Assembly (NCBI GenBank): GCA_026545225.1
Contig: CM048846.1
Span: 57,788,270 to 57,852,269 of the forward strand
Origin: Cornus controversa
Taxonomy: Eukaryota > Streptophyta > Magnoliopsida > Cornales > Cornaceae
Reading direction: 5' to 3'
Length of the DNA: 64,000 nucleotides
Below the pieces are notes generated by a model. The model was not told the origin of the DNA, did no database searches, and saw only the letters and a program-made list of their open reading frames with translations. Below, in pieces: positions 21,453 to 31,882 of the stretch. Each line of letters starts with the position of its first letter. Positions within the stretch are counted from its first letter, which is position 1. A program made the translations under genes and the position numbers.

Positions 21453-22110
21453 TGCCCAAGTTTTGACCCTAGAGAGGGGGTGAATCGGGTCTAATTGCAG
21501 ACAGTGTAAGCTTTTTCGATTTTAGTAGTGCAAGTGATATCAAGATGAATATGAAAGTTTAAGTGCAATATACAAAAGCAATAATAATAGAGTTTAAGTG
21601 ATAGAGAAAATCAAACTCTGTGATTTTACAAGGTTCCGCGCTTCGGCCTACGTCCTTTGCCTCAAGCTTGCCACTTGAGGATTCCCCAAATAACTATTTT
21701 GGCCCTTCTTTATGGTGAAGAGCAAAACCTTTACACCTTTTGTTGCAGGTCAAGAGTGAACCTCAGCCCTCTCACATATAGGTCGAGAGTAAACCTATAC
21801 CCTCTTAAATAAAGGTCGAGAGTAAACCTTTGACCTCTCACCCAAAGATCGAGAGTATATTTGAGTGTGTACAAAGATTGATCTCTCAATTGATAGATTT
21901 GTACAAGCAGACGACTTGCTTTAAAAGCAATCAACTGGTTTGACTAGACCAGTCTGCTGATTCAATTAGATAAGTCGACTCAGACATATATCCTTTGAGT
22001 GGTTAAACTCTCTGGACAATCCAAGGAAGTCAACTGAAATCAGTCGCCTGACTTCTTGGAAGTCTGTAAGGCCAACTCTCTAGAGTGATTAGGTTGACTA
22101 ATATTAATAT
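21453..22110 (-). mobile_element. Copia-type LTR, copy R3
   Basis: On the - strand it ends ATTCACCCCCTCTC, TAGGGTCAAAACTTGGGCAACG, closely like the 3' end of the solo LTR at 12569-14124. Next inside is a block with gcttcggcctacgtcctttg (21640-21660), a 33-bp minisatellite and then AGTCGACT-type words (21908-22045). The start is unclear because TRIM-like elements have inserted; R3 sequence probably continues at 22912-23440. Confidence 0.55.
21748..21862. repeat. 33-bp minisatellite, about 3.5 units
   Basis: Units of the form aggtcgagagtaaacctwtrccctctca. The - strand is open and would repeat RFTLDLYVRG-like 11-residue units, but nothing suggests a real protein. Confidence 0.85.
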
Positions 22111-22111
22111 G

Positions 22112-22717
22112 ATAGTTAACTAATTAGATAGACCCAGATGATGGTTGTTGGCGGCTTTGGACAATGTATCTACTATCTTTGAGGAAGAACAATTTGAATC
22201 TCTTCGGGAATCCAAGTCGAAAAAGATGAATTCCTGCATAGAAATTCGCAGTCAGGACAGTAGCTTCAAATACATATTTGACCACCTTATTTTACTTCAA
22301 ATATTGACGAATTTCCTATCTTCTGGAATTCATCTCAGGTCATTTCAATCAATAACAAAATATTTTTGTTGTGCAGAAAAGTGCGAATTAGATTTTTCAA
22401 TCTTCATGAACACCATTTGAATAACAAGAATCTGATTTTTTTAGCTTTCACAAACTCCTAAATCTTCAATCCTATGTCCTTATATGGAATCCACAAGCAA
22501 GAGAAGAGTGGGCTTCAAGTCACCCTTGAATTAAGGTAAATGAGAGAGAATTATTAGACAACTCTTACGCTAGTCGTGTAACGGCGTTAGTTAGATGTTG
22601 ATTTGGTGAAAGTTATTTTCTACGATTGACCGCCGGAGATGAAGCCGATGGTGTCATCCCCGGTAGTGAGGGGGGTAGACAATGAAGACTACTAGGAATT
22701 GGTAGGCTCTGATACCA
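22112..22717 (-). mobile_element. Internal leader of an inverted TRIM-like element
   Basis: Directly inside the - strand LTR (22718-22911). Near 22620-22700 it matches the leader of the + strand copy: both have an accatcggctt block and a ggcggtcaatc block. The rest has no recognised coding content. Confidence 0.5.
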
Positions 22718-22911
22718 AGTTAGAAATATAGGAAAATTGTATTGAATTTTATTGTATTATGAAAATACATAAAGGCCTATTTATAGGCACATAATCTTGG
22801 AGGCTAAGTAAACTTAGGAGATAAGAAATCCTAGTCCTAGATGGTTAGGAGAGGGTATAAGAAACCTATGTGGTTTAGGAAAGGATATAATAAGAAATAT
22901 ATAATCTAACA
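22718..22911 (-). repeat. TRIM/copia-like LTR (194 bp), inverted copy, with PBS
   Basis: The - strand begins TGTTAGATTATATATTTC and ends CTATATTTCTAAC, the same LTR as 24259-24450 and 25099-25292. Immediately after it on the - strand is TGGTATCAGAGCC (about 22705-22717), a perfect tRNA-iMet PBS. CCTATTTATAGG at 22776-22787 contains the TATA box. Confidence 0.88.
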
Positions 22912-23576
22912 AGTTTCATTTGGTGCCTATATATATGTGTGTGACTTGTGACTTTGACTTGCACTTTTTTATAATTCTTAATAATTAAGAATATTGAATA
23001 TCATTGTGCGTCTCTCGTCTTCTCTAATTCTTTATAAGCTTTGGAAGAACTCAACTCTTGAGATACAAAAACTAGGACCAAGTATTTAAATCTATATCAT
23101 TTGAATTGGTCTCTAGGATTATTACACAAGGCTTTGAACTGAATTATTTCAATATTAAAAAGCCTTAGTTGACTTTGAGATGATCTCCAATTTGGAATAT
23201 CTTTCAAATCTCATTAGTCACATGAAAAGAAGTCAAGAACCTTGGACCAAGTTGGTTAATCCAATTATAATGGTTTCTAGACTCCTAGAATCAATACTTG
23301 AACTTTTGACAAGTCAATCTTCAAAGTCCCAAGTGTGATAGAAAAATGGAATTGAGACTAAGCATTAGAAAGTCAAATCTTAGAATGGGTCAATTCAGTC
23401 GACTGCTCTGAGAGCACGAGTCGACTCATGCTATCCTTAGAACTCTCTTTGTGAAAGTCCATTCCGTTGGATGCTCATGCTCAAGGTCCAAAACCGAAGA
23501 CCCATTGCCAGAAACTCCAAACTCTGTCAAGCAAGTGTCACCAATAAACTCATCACCGTCTTCACTGCCACGCGTC
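22912..23576. other. Mixed non-coding sequence between TRIM-like copies
   Basis: AT-rich. It contains two 10-bp palindromes centred on GTCGAC (23396-23405 and 23418-23427), matching the words in R3, so at least 23390-23440 is probably R3 LTR. The remainder to 23576 precedes the orphan TRIM-like internal domain. Confidence 0.5.
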
Positions 23577-24258
23577 TTCTCCGGCTTTAATGTATGTTCT
23601 CTGACTTGTTTCACACGACATCTCCAACACCGCATGCATCATCACGAGTCTGTGGTGAGCCACGAAGAAACTCTGTCTTCTTGCGATGAGACTATTGCTG
23701 TTCGTCGATTTGTTCTTCAGGAGTTTTGTTCTCCGGGGATTTTTTGGCCGTTTTGCGATGATACTGTTGTTGTTTGTCAATTTGTTCTGCAAAAGTTTTG
23801 TTCTCTGGAGATTTTTTGGCCATTTTTGGCACGAGATGCCATAGCTGCCGGGCACGTGATGCCATGACACTTTTCTTTGACGAGTTCTTCATTGGTCACC
23901 TTGAATCGATTGCTCTTTTGTTATTTGTTCTGGACTAGATCGAATGTTTTTTGTTGTGGGTTAGGCCGTGTCATTATCATCTCTTGTTTGTTGTCTTCAC
24001 CGAAAGTTTCTAGATCTGCTATTGTCAGAAAGTATGGCTACCTTGTTTTCAGACATCTTTCATTGTTGTTCACATCTTTGTTGTTCGTCGACACTTGTTG
24101 GGAGAAAGGAAAAGACAGAAGAGGAAGCTGTGTGTTTGCCTATTTGGTTGGTTACCACGTCTGCTCACATCATCAACTTGCTTCCGTTGAACAACACTCC
24201 AAATTTTGTCTCCAAACTCAAGTTGGCTTCATATAACCTACCCTGAGTTTGAGGGGGC
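23577..24258 (+). mobile_element. Orphan internal domain of a TRIM-like element
   Basis: Matches the internal region of the complete copy next to it (about 24666-25098), for example gtgagccacgaagaaactct (23657 and 24743) and ccaaactcaagttggcttca before the LTR. It has no 5' LTR of its own and shares the next LTR, giving internal-LTR-internal-LTR. It has a longer insert than its neighbour at about 24010-24190. Confidence 0.8.
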
Positions 24259-25292
24259 TTTTAGATTATATATTTCTTATTATATCCTTTCCTAAACCGC
24301 ATAAGTTTCTTTTATTCTCTCTTAAACCATCTAGGATTTTTTGTCTCCTAAGTTTACTTAGTCTCCAAGATTATGTGCCTATAAATAGGCCTTTATGTAT
24401 TGTTTATAATTCAATTCAATTCAAAATACAATTTTCCTATATTTCTAACATAGTATCAAAGCCAACTAATCATTGGTAGAGTTTTTCAGTTCTTCGTCGG
24501 GATGGTACCATCGGCTTAATCCCTGGCGGTCAATCATAGAAAATAGCTTCTACTTTATATATATACACACATGTATACAAGTTTCCATTTGCGTTTCACA
24601 GCCACCAACTTCATTATCTAGCTATTCCTCTGTGGCTATGTTTAAGAAAAGATCATTTCACCAGCCCGCCGGCTTTGGTATATGTTTTTCATCTAGTTTC
24701 ACGCGACGTCTCCAACATCACATGCATCATCACTAGTTCGCGGTGAGCCACGAAGAAACTCTATTTTCTTGCGATGAGATTGTTATTGTCCATCGATTTG
24801 TTCTTCAGGAGTTTTGTTCTCCAGAGAGTTTTTGGCCCTTTTTTGGCACGTGATCACATGGTACTTTTTTTTTATGAGTTCTTTCATTGGCCACCATGAA
24901 TCGATTGCTTTCTTGTTAGTTGTTCTGGACTGGATCGAATGATTGTTGTCGTGGGTTAGACCGTATCGTTATCATATTTTGTTTGCCGTTTTCACCCAAA
25001 AGATCCAGATCGATTGGCTTCCGTCAAGTCGTATGCATTCAAGATTTTGCTCCAAACTCAAGTTGGCTTCATATAACTCACCTTGAGTTTGCGGGGGGTG
25101 TTAGATTATATATTTCCTATTATATCCTTTCCTAAACCACATGGGTTTCTTATACCCTCTCTTAAACTATCTAGGATTTCTTGTCTCCTAAGTTTACTAA
25201 GCCTCCAAGATTATATGCCTATAAATAGGTCTTTATGTATTGTTCATATACAAACCAATTCAATAAAATATTTTTTTCCTATATTTCTAACA
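24259..25292 (+). mobile_element. Complete TRIM-like LTR element (1034 bp, non-coding)
   Basis: LTRs are 24259-24450 and 25099-25292. A PBS-like TAGTATCAAAGCC follows the first LTR (24451-24463), and a PPT-like TTTGCGGGGGG precedes the second. Both LTRs have CCTATAAATAGG (24379-24390 and 25219-25230). The internal part is about 650 bp without a convincing gene, as in TRIM elements; the LTR ends TGTTAG...CTAACA are copia-like. The left LTR has lost its TG. Confidence 0.85.
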
Positions 25293-26694
25293 AAACTCTA
25301 CTACCAAAAATAATTTCCTAGTTTTTTTTTTGTTCTTTGCTTTTCTTTTTCATTTTTTTCCCCCTGGGGTATGGGGTGAATTGGAGTTGGTTCGATGGGT
25401 GCACTTGAGCAATTTTCTGAATATTGTTGGGATATTTGATGCATGACGGCATTGAAACTAGAATAATGCTGTGGTAGTAGGCTTGTGTGATGGTTCTAAG
25501 TAGAATATGCTGTGTTCAGATTATGAGTTACTTCTAAATTTAGGGCTTAAAGAGGGTGAAGTATTGTATTAAGGCCTTATAGGTTAAAAGAGTTTAAAAC
25601 ACTGAACAGGCTTGTGTTCAAAGGTGATAACTTGCAGGAGTTCCAGAAAATATGTTGCTGAATTCTAAGGGTTATTGCTTGCTGCGTTGGTAAGACTTGA
25701 ACTGGAAAGCATGAGGACTTGGGTTTAAGTCTAAGAGTGGTTATTTTGTGCACCTTGTGACTCTAGACAGCTCCACTTCAGATTTTGTGGTCAAGGCTTT
25801 TCAGAAGTGGGACTATTTATGTTTTTGAATGTAGAGGTTAAGGTTTTAGAAATAGGAAAAAGCATGCTGATAAGAAGTGAATTAAGAGTTGACTCCAACA
25901 ACAATAAAAAAATCCTTTTACCTCAAGAATGTTTCTTGATTGTTGTGGAGCCTAACATCTTTCTTTAGCCCTCCATAGATGGTGTCTATTTGTGCTTCTC
26001 GTAGCAGTAGCTGCCATATAAATGGTTCTTTTGGATGTCAAATAAATAGGTGAACAAGCACTTTGGCCAGTTGTTTGGTGCTAGAGCAGTGTTTGCAAAG
26101 GAAGAAACATTTTCAGATACAAGTGTTCCAGTGTTACTAAAGGTTTTAGCTTTTTCCTTCGTGTAAAGATTGATTTTGAAATTTTCTCCTTATTACTGAA
26201 AATATTATTTTCTCCATGATTTTACGTGTGTTGTCTTCAAACAGTTGAACATTTTCCAGTTGAATAGTGTTTTTTTTTTTTGAGATTGTTATCCTATATT
26301 GTCTCTTGGTCCCGGAAAATTTTCAAAAGCTTGTCTTTTATGTTTCTCCTTGTTCATTTATTCATTTTTCTTATCCAATAACAAGTGGATAGAGGTCAAT
26401 TCCAATCCCCACAATGGCATTAGATTGTCTCCCTGAAGAAAGTTTTTGATGATGCTAGTATGGACTAAAATTTGATGGTTATTTTCATGATATCAAGAAA
26501 AGAAATTCCCTATCACCGCATCAAGTGGTAAATTAGCATGTTGAGCTACTTAGTCTTCACTGATCTTTGCATCAACAATTTCTCAATGTTAAATGGGTCA
26601 GGAGATAGCTGGTAAGTGGTAGATCTCCTATTTTGTTGGAACATTAGGACATGGCCATGAGGTGACCCTTGTGAAAATGATCTATTTGCTATTT
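25293..26694 (+). other. Intron 5, unique-looking segment
   Basis: No coding homology, LTR or clear repeat was recognised. Confidence 0.5.
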
Positions 26695-26705
26695 TAAAGT
26701 GTATT

Positions 26706-27129
26706 TTCTTTTTCCTGAATGTGGTTATATTATTGCACAATATACAATATGTTACAAAGGAAACAGTGAGTGGCAGCCACCCACACAAAACAAAACTAGA
26801 ACGATAACAGCCCAACTAGAGTGGACAAACAAACAAAAACAAACAACTCAAAAGATGCTTCCAAGATCTTCCAAATACCTCAACAGGAACCTCTTCTGGA
26901 GTTCTCTTCTTATCTTCATGGTATCTTAGGTTCCTCTCTCTCCAAACATGCCACAGTACAGCATTAAAAATGGCTCTGGTAGCAGCAGTTCTCAAACTAG
27001 ACGAGGAGGAAAACTTCAAGAACCAGTCAATAGCTTCATTGAAATCTCTGCAATGCTGAAAATCTGCCCAGTTACACAAAGTAGAAAACCACTGCCACAC
27101 CTGCTGAACAAAGTCACAATTCCATATTC
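26706..27129 (-). mobile_element. 5'-truncated L1-type LINE, 424 bp, with 11-bp TSD
   Basis: The - strand (26816-27160) encodes the end of the zinc-binding region of plant L1 RTs: WNCDFVQQVWQWF and then NAVLWHVWRERNLRYHEDKK. The flanks carry the same 11 bases, taaagtgtatt, at 26695-26705 and 27130-27140. The left end, ttctttttcc, is the complement of a short A-rich tail, which fits - strand insertion by target-primed reverse transcription. Confidence 0.85.
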
Positions 27130-27140
27130 TAAAGTGTATT

Positions 27141-27559
27141 AAAAAAGAAAATTTGCACATATTTTATGTCCAGCATGTTCTTTAACCTGCGGTCTTCTGT
27201 CGTTTTTCTTTGTCTGATTCCTTTTGAGATTTCCAGTTTATATTGTACCCTGCATATTTGTTTATTATACAGAATTAATAATTGTATCTGTTATTATATA
27301 CTTCAGTACTTATTATGCTTGTTTCACGATGCCACGTTCTGCCAATTACAGTTACTCCACTAGGAGGAGGTCAACAGCTATTTATGTTTTGTTTGCGTTA
27401 TTTCATCAGCATGTTTTGCAGAATATGCAGTTATTTCTTCGTAGGAGCTTCATGCTCTTCTAAGTTAATTAAATTTTTGTTAATCCGGTTAATATTTGCA
27501 GTGAAGTTTTGCAAAATGTAAAATGCATTCTTTTTAAGCTGTGAATTTTTGGGATGCAG
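27141..27559 (+). other. End of intron 5, no feature seen
   Basis: Ordinary intron sequence to the GATGCAG acceptor at 27559. Confidence 0.6.
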
Positions 27560-27726
27560 ATAAACCTCCAATCGAAGAACTTTATCAGTTTTTGGAGTTT
27601 CAACTTCCAAGGCAGTGGGCACCAGTATTTGGTGAGCTTGCTGTTGGTCCTGAGAGGAAGCAGCAGGGTGGTGCATCTTTACAGTTCAGCTTTATGGGTC
27701 CCAAGCTCTATGTGAACACGACTCCG
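27560..27726 (+). CDS. MACPF gene, exon 6
   Basis: Two bases finish the Tyr codon from exon 5, then 55 codons, KPPIEELYQFLEFQLPRQWA to KLYVNTTP. Donor CCG|GTAATG at 27727, phase 0. It contains FLEFQLPRQWAP and the A-S-L-Q-F-S-F-M-G-P block conserved in plant members, the end of the MACPF domain region. Confidence 0.95.
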
Positions 27727-28672
27727 GTAATGATTCCAAGGGAATAAGCATGTTTAGTTCTTTTCTGATTGGGGTAATATGTTCCTTGATGAAGAAGAGA
27801 GGAATTGATATTCATGGATTATCTTTGAACTCAAGTCTCAGTGCTGATTGTTTTACCATTTTGGAGTTTTGAGATCTTTGTTGGTCTTCTTTCTTAAGTT
27901 CAAATTCTCCAATCAGGAGTGAAATGGAAGTAATGTGGTTGACTGAAGAGGAAGTGTTTACTGGGGAAAAAAAAAGTGTTCTATAGATCGTGTGAGACAA
28001 CGTTCAGACTCGAGGCAAGTTCCTTGAGCTGATTGATATAAGTGGAAACATTCCACGCCCTCCCAGCATACTTCGTTGTCTTCTCTTTAATTGTGTAAGG
28101 GAAGTTAGTCTATGTTGATCTGGGGGAATTCAGTCGTATAAAGCTTGAAGACCTTGGTATCAAGCTAAGCTGTCTTCAGGGCCAAGTTTAGCATGACTCT
28201 AACAGAAATTCAATGACTTCGAACAAACCCTGAGCCCTTTTATCATTTCAAAAAACCTAAAGTTTTGGTCTGGTACTGTATTAGTTCTGTGCCAGACTGC
28301 TAGACCATCCTATTTTTGCCTAGTAGATGAGCAAATGCCTTTTAATCTCTGTTAGATCTGGTCTGTTGTACCTAATAAAGGATCAACAGGATTCAGATTT
28401 TCTTTCAACATGGTTGTGCTTGACCAAAAACAGTATTGCAGGTTATCTTGTTTAAAAAATGCAAAATCTCATCAAATATGTGTGAATTTGTATAAAATCT
28501 TGAGGATGTCCGGCTACTCTTTTTTTTTTTATATATATATATACTGGCATACACAATTTCCACAACAGCTTCTTGCTTTACTTCATGAACTAGAGAGATG
28601 CGTGTCCAATGCAAAGAAGTTTCATATGATCATCTGATTATTATATTATTCTAATTATGAATTCCTTGACAG
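27727..28672 (+). other. Intron 6, no clear element
   Basis: 946 bp with GTAATG donor and TTGACAG acceptor. It has a T run followed by (TA)n at about 28520-28542; nothing else recognised. Confidence 0.8.
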
Positions 28673-29356
28673 GTAGATGTGGGTAAGAGGCCGGTGACTG
28701 GCCTTCGACTTTATTTGGAAGGAAAAAGAAGCAACTGCTTGGCTATCCATTTGCAGCACCTTTCCTCTCTACCTAAAAGCTTCCAACTTCAGGATGAACT
28801 AAATGGCAACTCCCGCAACTCTTATGACCGCAGGTACTATGAGAAGGTCCATTGGAAGAGCTTTTCTCATGTATGCACTGCCCCTGTCGAATCAGATGAG
28901 GATCTGTCCATTGTTACTGGTGCCCAATTTGAAGTTAGGGAGTCTGGTCTGAGGAAAGTTCTCTTCTTAGGCCTCCAATTCTCCAAAGTTATTGGTGCCA
29001 TAGCAGTGAAGAGACCTGATTGGGATGGTTCCCCTGTCGTGGCCCAAAAATCTGGACTTATCTCAACCTTGATCAGCTCACATCTCTCATCGAGCCAGAA
29101 ACCCGCACCACAGCCAGCGGATGTGAACATCAATTCTGCTGTATACCCTGGCGGCCCACCGGTGCCATCACAGACGCCTAAACTTCTTAGGTTTATTGAT
29201 ACGACAGAGATGACAAGGGGACCACAGGACCCACCAGGGTACTGGGTCGTGTCCGGGGCAAGACTTAATGTTGATAGGGGGAAGATATCTCTGCGTGTCA
29301 AGTACTCACTCTTGACTATGGTTTTACCTGATGAAGAGGTACCATTGCAGTCCTAG
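28673..29356 (+). CDS. MACPF gene, last exon with stop
   Basis: 227 codons and TAG at 29354-29356. It starts V-D-V-G-K-R-P and runs through TGLRLYLEGKRSNCLAIHLQ, HVCTAPVESDEDLSIVTGAQ, KSGLISTLISSHLSSSQKP, the proline-rich ADVNINSAVYPGGPPVPSQT and GYWVVSGARLNVDRGKISLR. This C-terminal region follows the MACPF domain and is specific to the plant family. It is the longest exon and is fully open; residues 314-540 of the visible protein. Confidence 0.96.
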   Translation, partial: VDVGKRPVTGLRLYLEGKRSNCLAIHLQHLSSLPKSFQLQDELNGNSRNSYDRRYYEKVHWKSFSHVCTAPVESDEDLSIVTGAQFEVRESGLRKVLFLGLQFSKVIGAIAVKRPDWDGSPVVAQKSGLISTLISSHLSSSQKPAPQPADVNINSAVYPGGPPVPSQTPKLLRFIDTTEMTRGPQDPPGYWVVSGARLNVDRGKISLRVKYSLLTMVLPDEEVPLQS

Positions 29357-29990
29357 AAGGCTCGGTCAGGATAAAATTGAAGGAGAGACAGATAAATGCT
29401 ACAAAGAAAAAGTGGGTTTGTTTCTGCTGTGCATAGAAGCAAAATTGTCCTTGTGAAGGAATTTTATCAAGATATGTAAGACAAGAATTCATGGAAGATT
29501 TACCGAGGTGATTGTACATTAAATTTGTCTTGTGAATGCTTTATTTGTTGTACATTGTTTATGCTGTTGCAGATTTTGTGGTAATTTGGTTCTAAGGAAT
29601 TCTGTCAACAGATGAAAAGAGGGCGGGAAAAGAAAAAAGAAAAAAGGAAAAATATATATTTCAGTATGCAAATTAAAGATTCAGTGGCTGCTCATTCTTG
29701 ATTTGGCATAAATAAGAAGGGTTGCACACTTGCACTGTCTTAGATAAACACGTGTCAGTAATCTTGGTGCCTTGTATGGTTGTATTATTTTTCTAGATTT
29801 ATAGGATTCCAGCTGACTAAATAGTGATCCTTTAAACCTGGTAATTTCTCTTTAATCTGATCAGTTGTAAGCATATTTACATATATATGATCGCTTAGCA
29901 AGTGATTAATTTTTTTTTGTTTTGTTTTGTTTTAATCCCTGCTGAAGAAAGAAAAAGAAAGGAAATGGAGGATAAACATTAATGAGTTTG
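29357..29990 (+). other. 3' UTR and downstream flank of the MACPF gene
   Basis: AT-rich, with TTGTA/TGTA-type elements near 29513-29565 that could direct 3' processing. The cleavage site cannot be fixed from sequence. No other feature seen. Confidence 0.5.
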
Positions 29991-31280
29991 TGTTTTTTTT
30001 TTATCCTTAACAGAAGATAAACATTTTGCTGAACCTATTGAAGTAGTTTTAAGTCATTCACTTGCCCTCTCCAGTGTTGGTTCAACCAAAAGAGTCGAAC
30101 AATATGACATGCCGGTGGGACATTGTCAAGTGCAACACGAATTTGACCTGAAAATTGGTCCTCAGAGCTTGACCGCGACAATGCGGTGAATGGTCCTTGG
30201 ACCGTCGGAAATAGAATGGAATAAGGATCTGATCCTGATAAGAGTACCACCACCTGTCCGCCAACCCACGGCTGAAGGCAGTCGGAACGATTAGAATCCT
30301 CTAAATGAACCCAAAACCGCATTGTTGACCTTACTCAGGTGATGGTGATGGAGCGAGGTCAGGCCAGGTTGAACAACGAAGGTCTAACGACTATAGGGCT
30401 AACAGGTTTTTGTTCCAGGCTTTTCATACTTGCCCAACCGGTTGAAGGATGATGGAATGGAAACATCCTCAAGATAGTAGGTGCCTGTCAAAATAGACAA
30501 GACACTATGGAAGGCCGCTACAGGCCTAACCACCTTACCAACCTATGGCATTTCCTCTTGCAGTTGGTAACGGGCCAACAAAATGCTCCAATACCACCCT
30601 CAAGAGGGGTTTGGGGGCCAGTCCGCCATTCACGAACAGGCACCTTTATCACCCAACTCCACCACTACTAAATGGTATTCAGGAGCAACCGTGGCCAAAT
30701 CTGCCAAACGTATGGAAAAACCTTGATAATATTGGAGGAGATGCTCTAGGGGATGTGCCCAGAAGGATGAGATCAGGCCAAATTACCGAAAACCTTACCC
30801 TGTGCGCACAGAAAATATTGAATATCCTAGGGGGTTCAAAATCCATGAGTTCGCCACTTTTTTTTGGCGAAAATACCCGGTTCACTATTCAGCACATACG
30901 ATAAGTTGGTATGAATAGGTCCCAAGGGAAGAGAGATAGAAAGAGTTCATCCAAGGGTACCTACTATAGAGGTGGTTATGGCAAAGCTCTCATTTAATAA
31001 ACCATATGTTTGTAAGGCCTTGGTCAAGCCACCTGAAACCACGAGTGGTGTTCAGCCATCATCGGAGTTGGCTAAGAAATATACCGCCTTTTTTATACCT
31101 CCTCAAGTTCCTGGAGAAAAAATAGCCCATAGAAGTTGAGATAAATCTGTTCCCATCCTCGGTGGGGGGCAGTATGATCAACGTCAGAACTCTCTTGGCC
31201 TCCCGCAAGAAGATCTTCGTGGAGGATACTAGCCAAGCCAGAATGAACAAGAAAAGCCTAATACCGACCAGAGTCCACCA
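29991..31280. other. Unclassified stretch with decayed open frames
   Basis: GC content is higher than in its surroundings and frames of about 95-119 codons exist on both strands (for example 30035-30322 on -, 30545-30904 on +), but none matches a family I know. It may be a worn transposon gag/ORF1 or a gene relic. I assign no function. Confidence 0.35.
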
Positions 31281-31882
31281 GGGATAGGAGATGAAAATTG
31301 GAATTGATTGAATGGTATGACCAAACTTAAGGTTGCCTAAGTCGCCTACATATCCCAACTATGGCAGGAATCAGGTTAAACCTAGTTTCAACCAATGATT
31401 GAGGAGGGTGACCTATACGAAGGCCTGTGATGATGAACAACTTATACGAAGACCATTGATGATATTGAAAGGGGATAACCTTTTCAAAGGTCGATGGACT
31501 TGAATGACCCTTACGAGGATTGATGAATTATAGTGGATAGAGAAATTTTTGAGAGAATGCTTGTTTTGAATTAGACAAAGCGACTTCTAATTAAGGAAGT
31601 GTATGTTTTGAGTTAAACATGAATTCAAAGGAAATGTGTGTTTGTGTATGTTTGGATTTCAAGGAAGGGTTAGAAAGAAAGTGTGTGATTTGAGTTTTGA
31701 AAATCGTTTGTTTTGGATTCGAAAATGGTGATTTGCATGGGAGTTGTAACAAAGAGGGAAGACAATTTCATTTCCACAAAAATAATAATTTTTGAATGAA
31801 AAGATGATTTGTATGAAAACCAAAGTTTTGGGGATCAAAAAGACCATTGTTATGAAAGTGGTGTTTTGAGAATCGACAATAA
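31281..31882 (-). mobile_element. Degenerate Tat/Ogre-like LTR fragment
   Basis: The segment 31318-31388 (cgcctacatatcccaact, then aggaatcaggttaaaccta) resembles the block at 44320-44375 and 49350-49395 in the Tat-type solo LTR. It is followed by several imperfect (g)accc/gaagacc lines like the minisatellite there. Heavily decayed. Confidence 0.45.

Larger units (their letters stand above)
1..29356 (+). other. MACPF-domain gene, 3' seven coding exons (5' end outside window)
   Basis: Seven exons join with consistent phases into 540 codons plus a stop. The protein is a plant-type MACPF protein of the family that includes Arabidopsis CAD1, NSL1 and the At4g24290 and At1g14780 products; my impression is that it is nearest the At4g24290 type. 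In that family CAD1 and NSL1 are known to restrain salicylic-acid-linked cell death; the role here is inferred by family only. The MACPF signature is seen as FGTH, six residues, then GG (residues 124-136 of the visible part). All splice sites are GT-AG and there is no stop or frameshift, so the gene looks functional. Introns 3 and 5 (2971-14552 and 15308-27559) are about 11.6 and 12.3 kb and are mostly transposons; the other four are 0.5-2 kb. The family is usually about 560-610 residues, so roughly the first 50-70 residues and the promoter lie upstream of base 1. Confidence 0.93.

Noticed and set aside
21731..21934. Small repeat protein on the - strand (RFTLDLY units)
   Set aside because: A 33-bp minisatellite divisible by three stays open by chance; it lies in an LTR and has no plausible start context.
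22145..22420. 91-codon + strand frame beside the inverted LTR
   Set aside because: No family resemblance and on the strand opposite to the element; treated as chance.
23451..24736. Group of open frames of 60-140 codons
   Set aside because: They lie in the TRIM-like internal domains; frames differ between the two homologous copies, so there is no conserved protein.
28867..29301. 144-codon open frame on the - strand
   Set aside because: It is the complement of the conserved last exon of the MACPF gene, whose + strand frame has clear homology.
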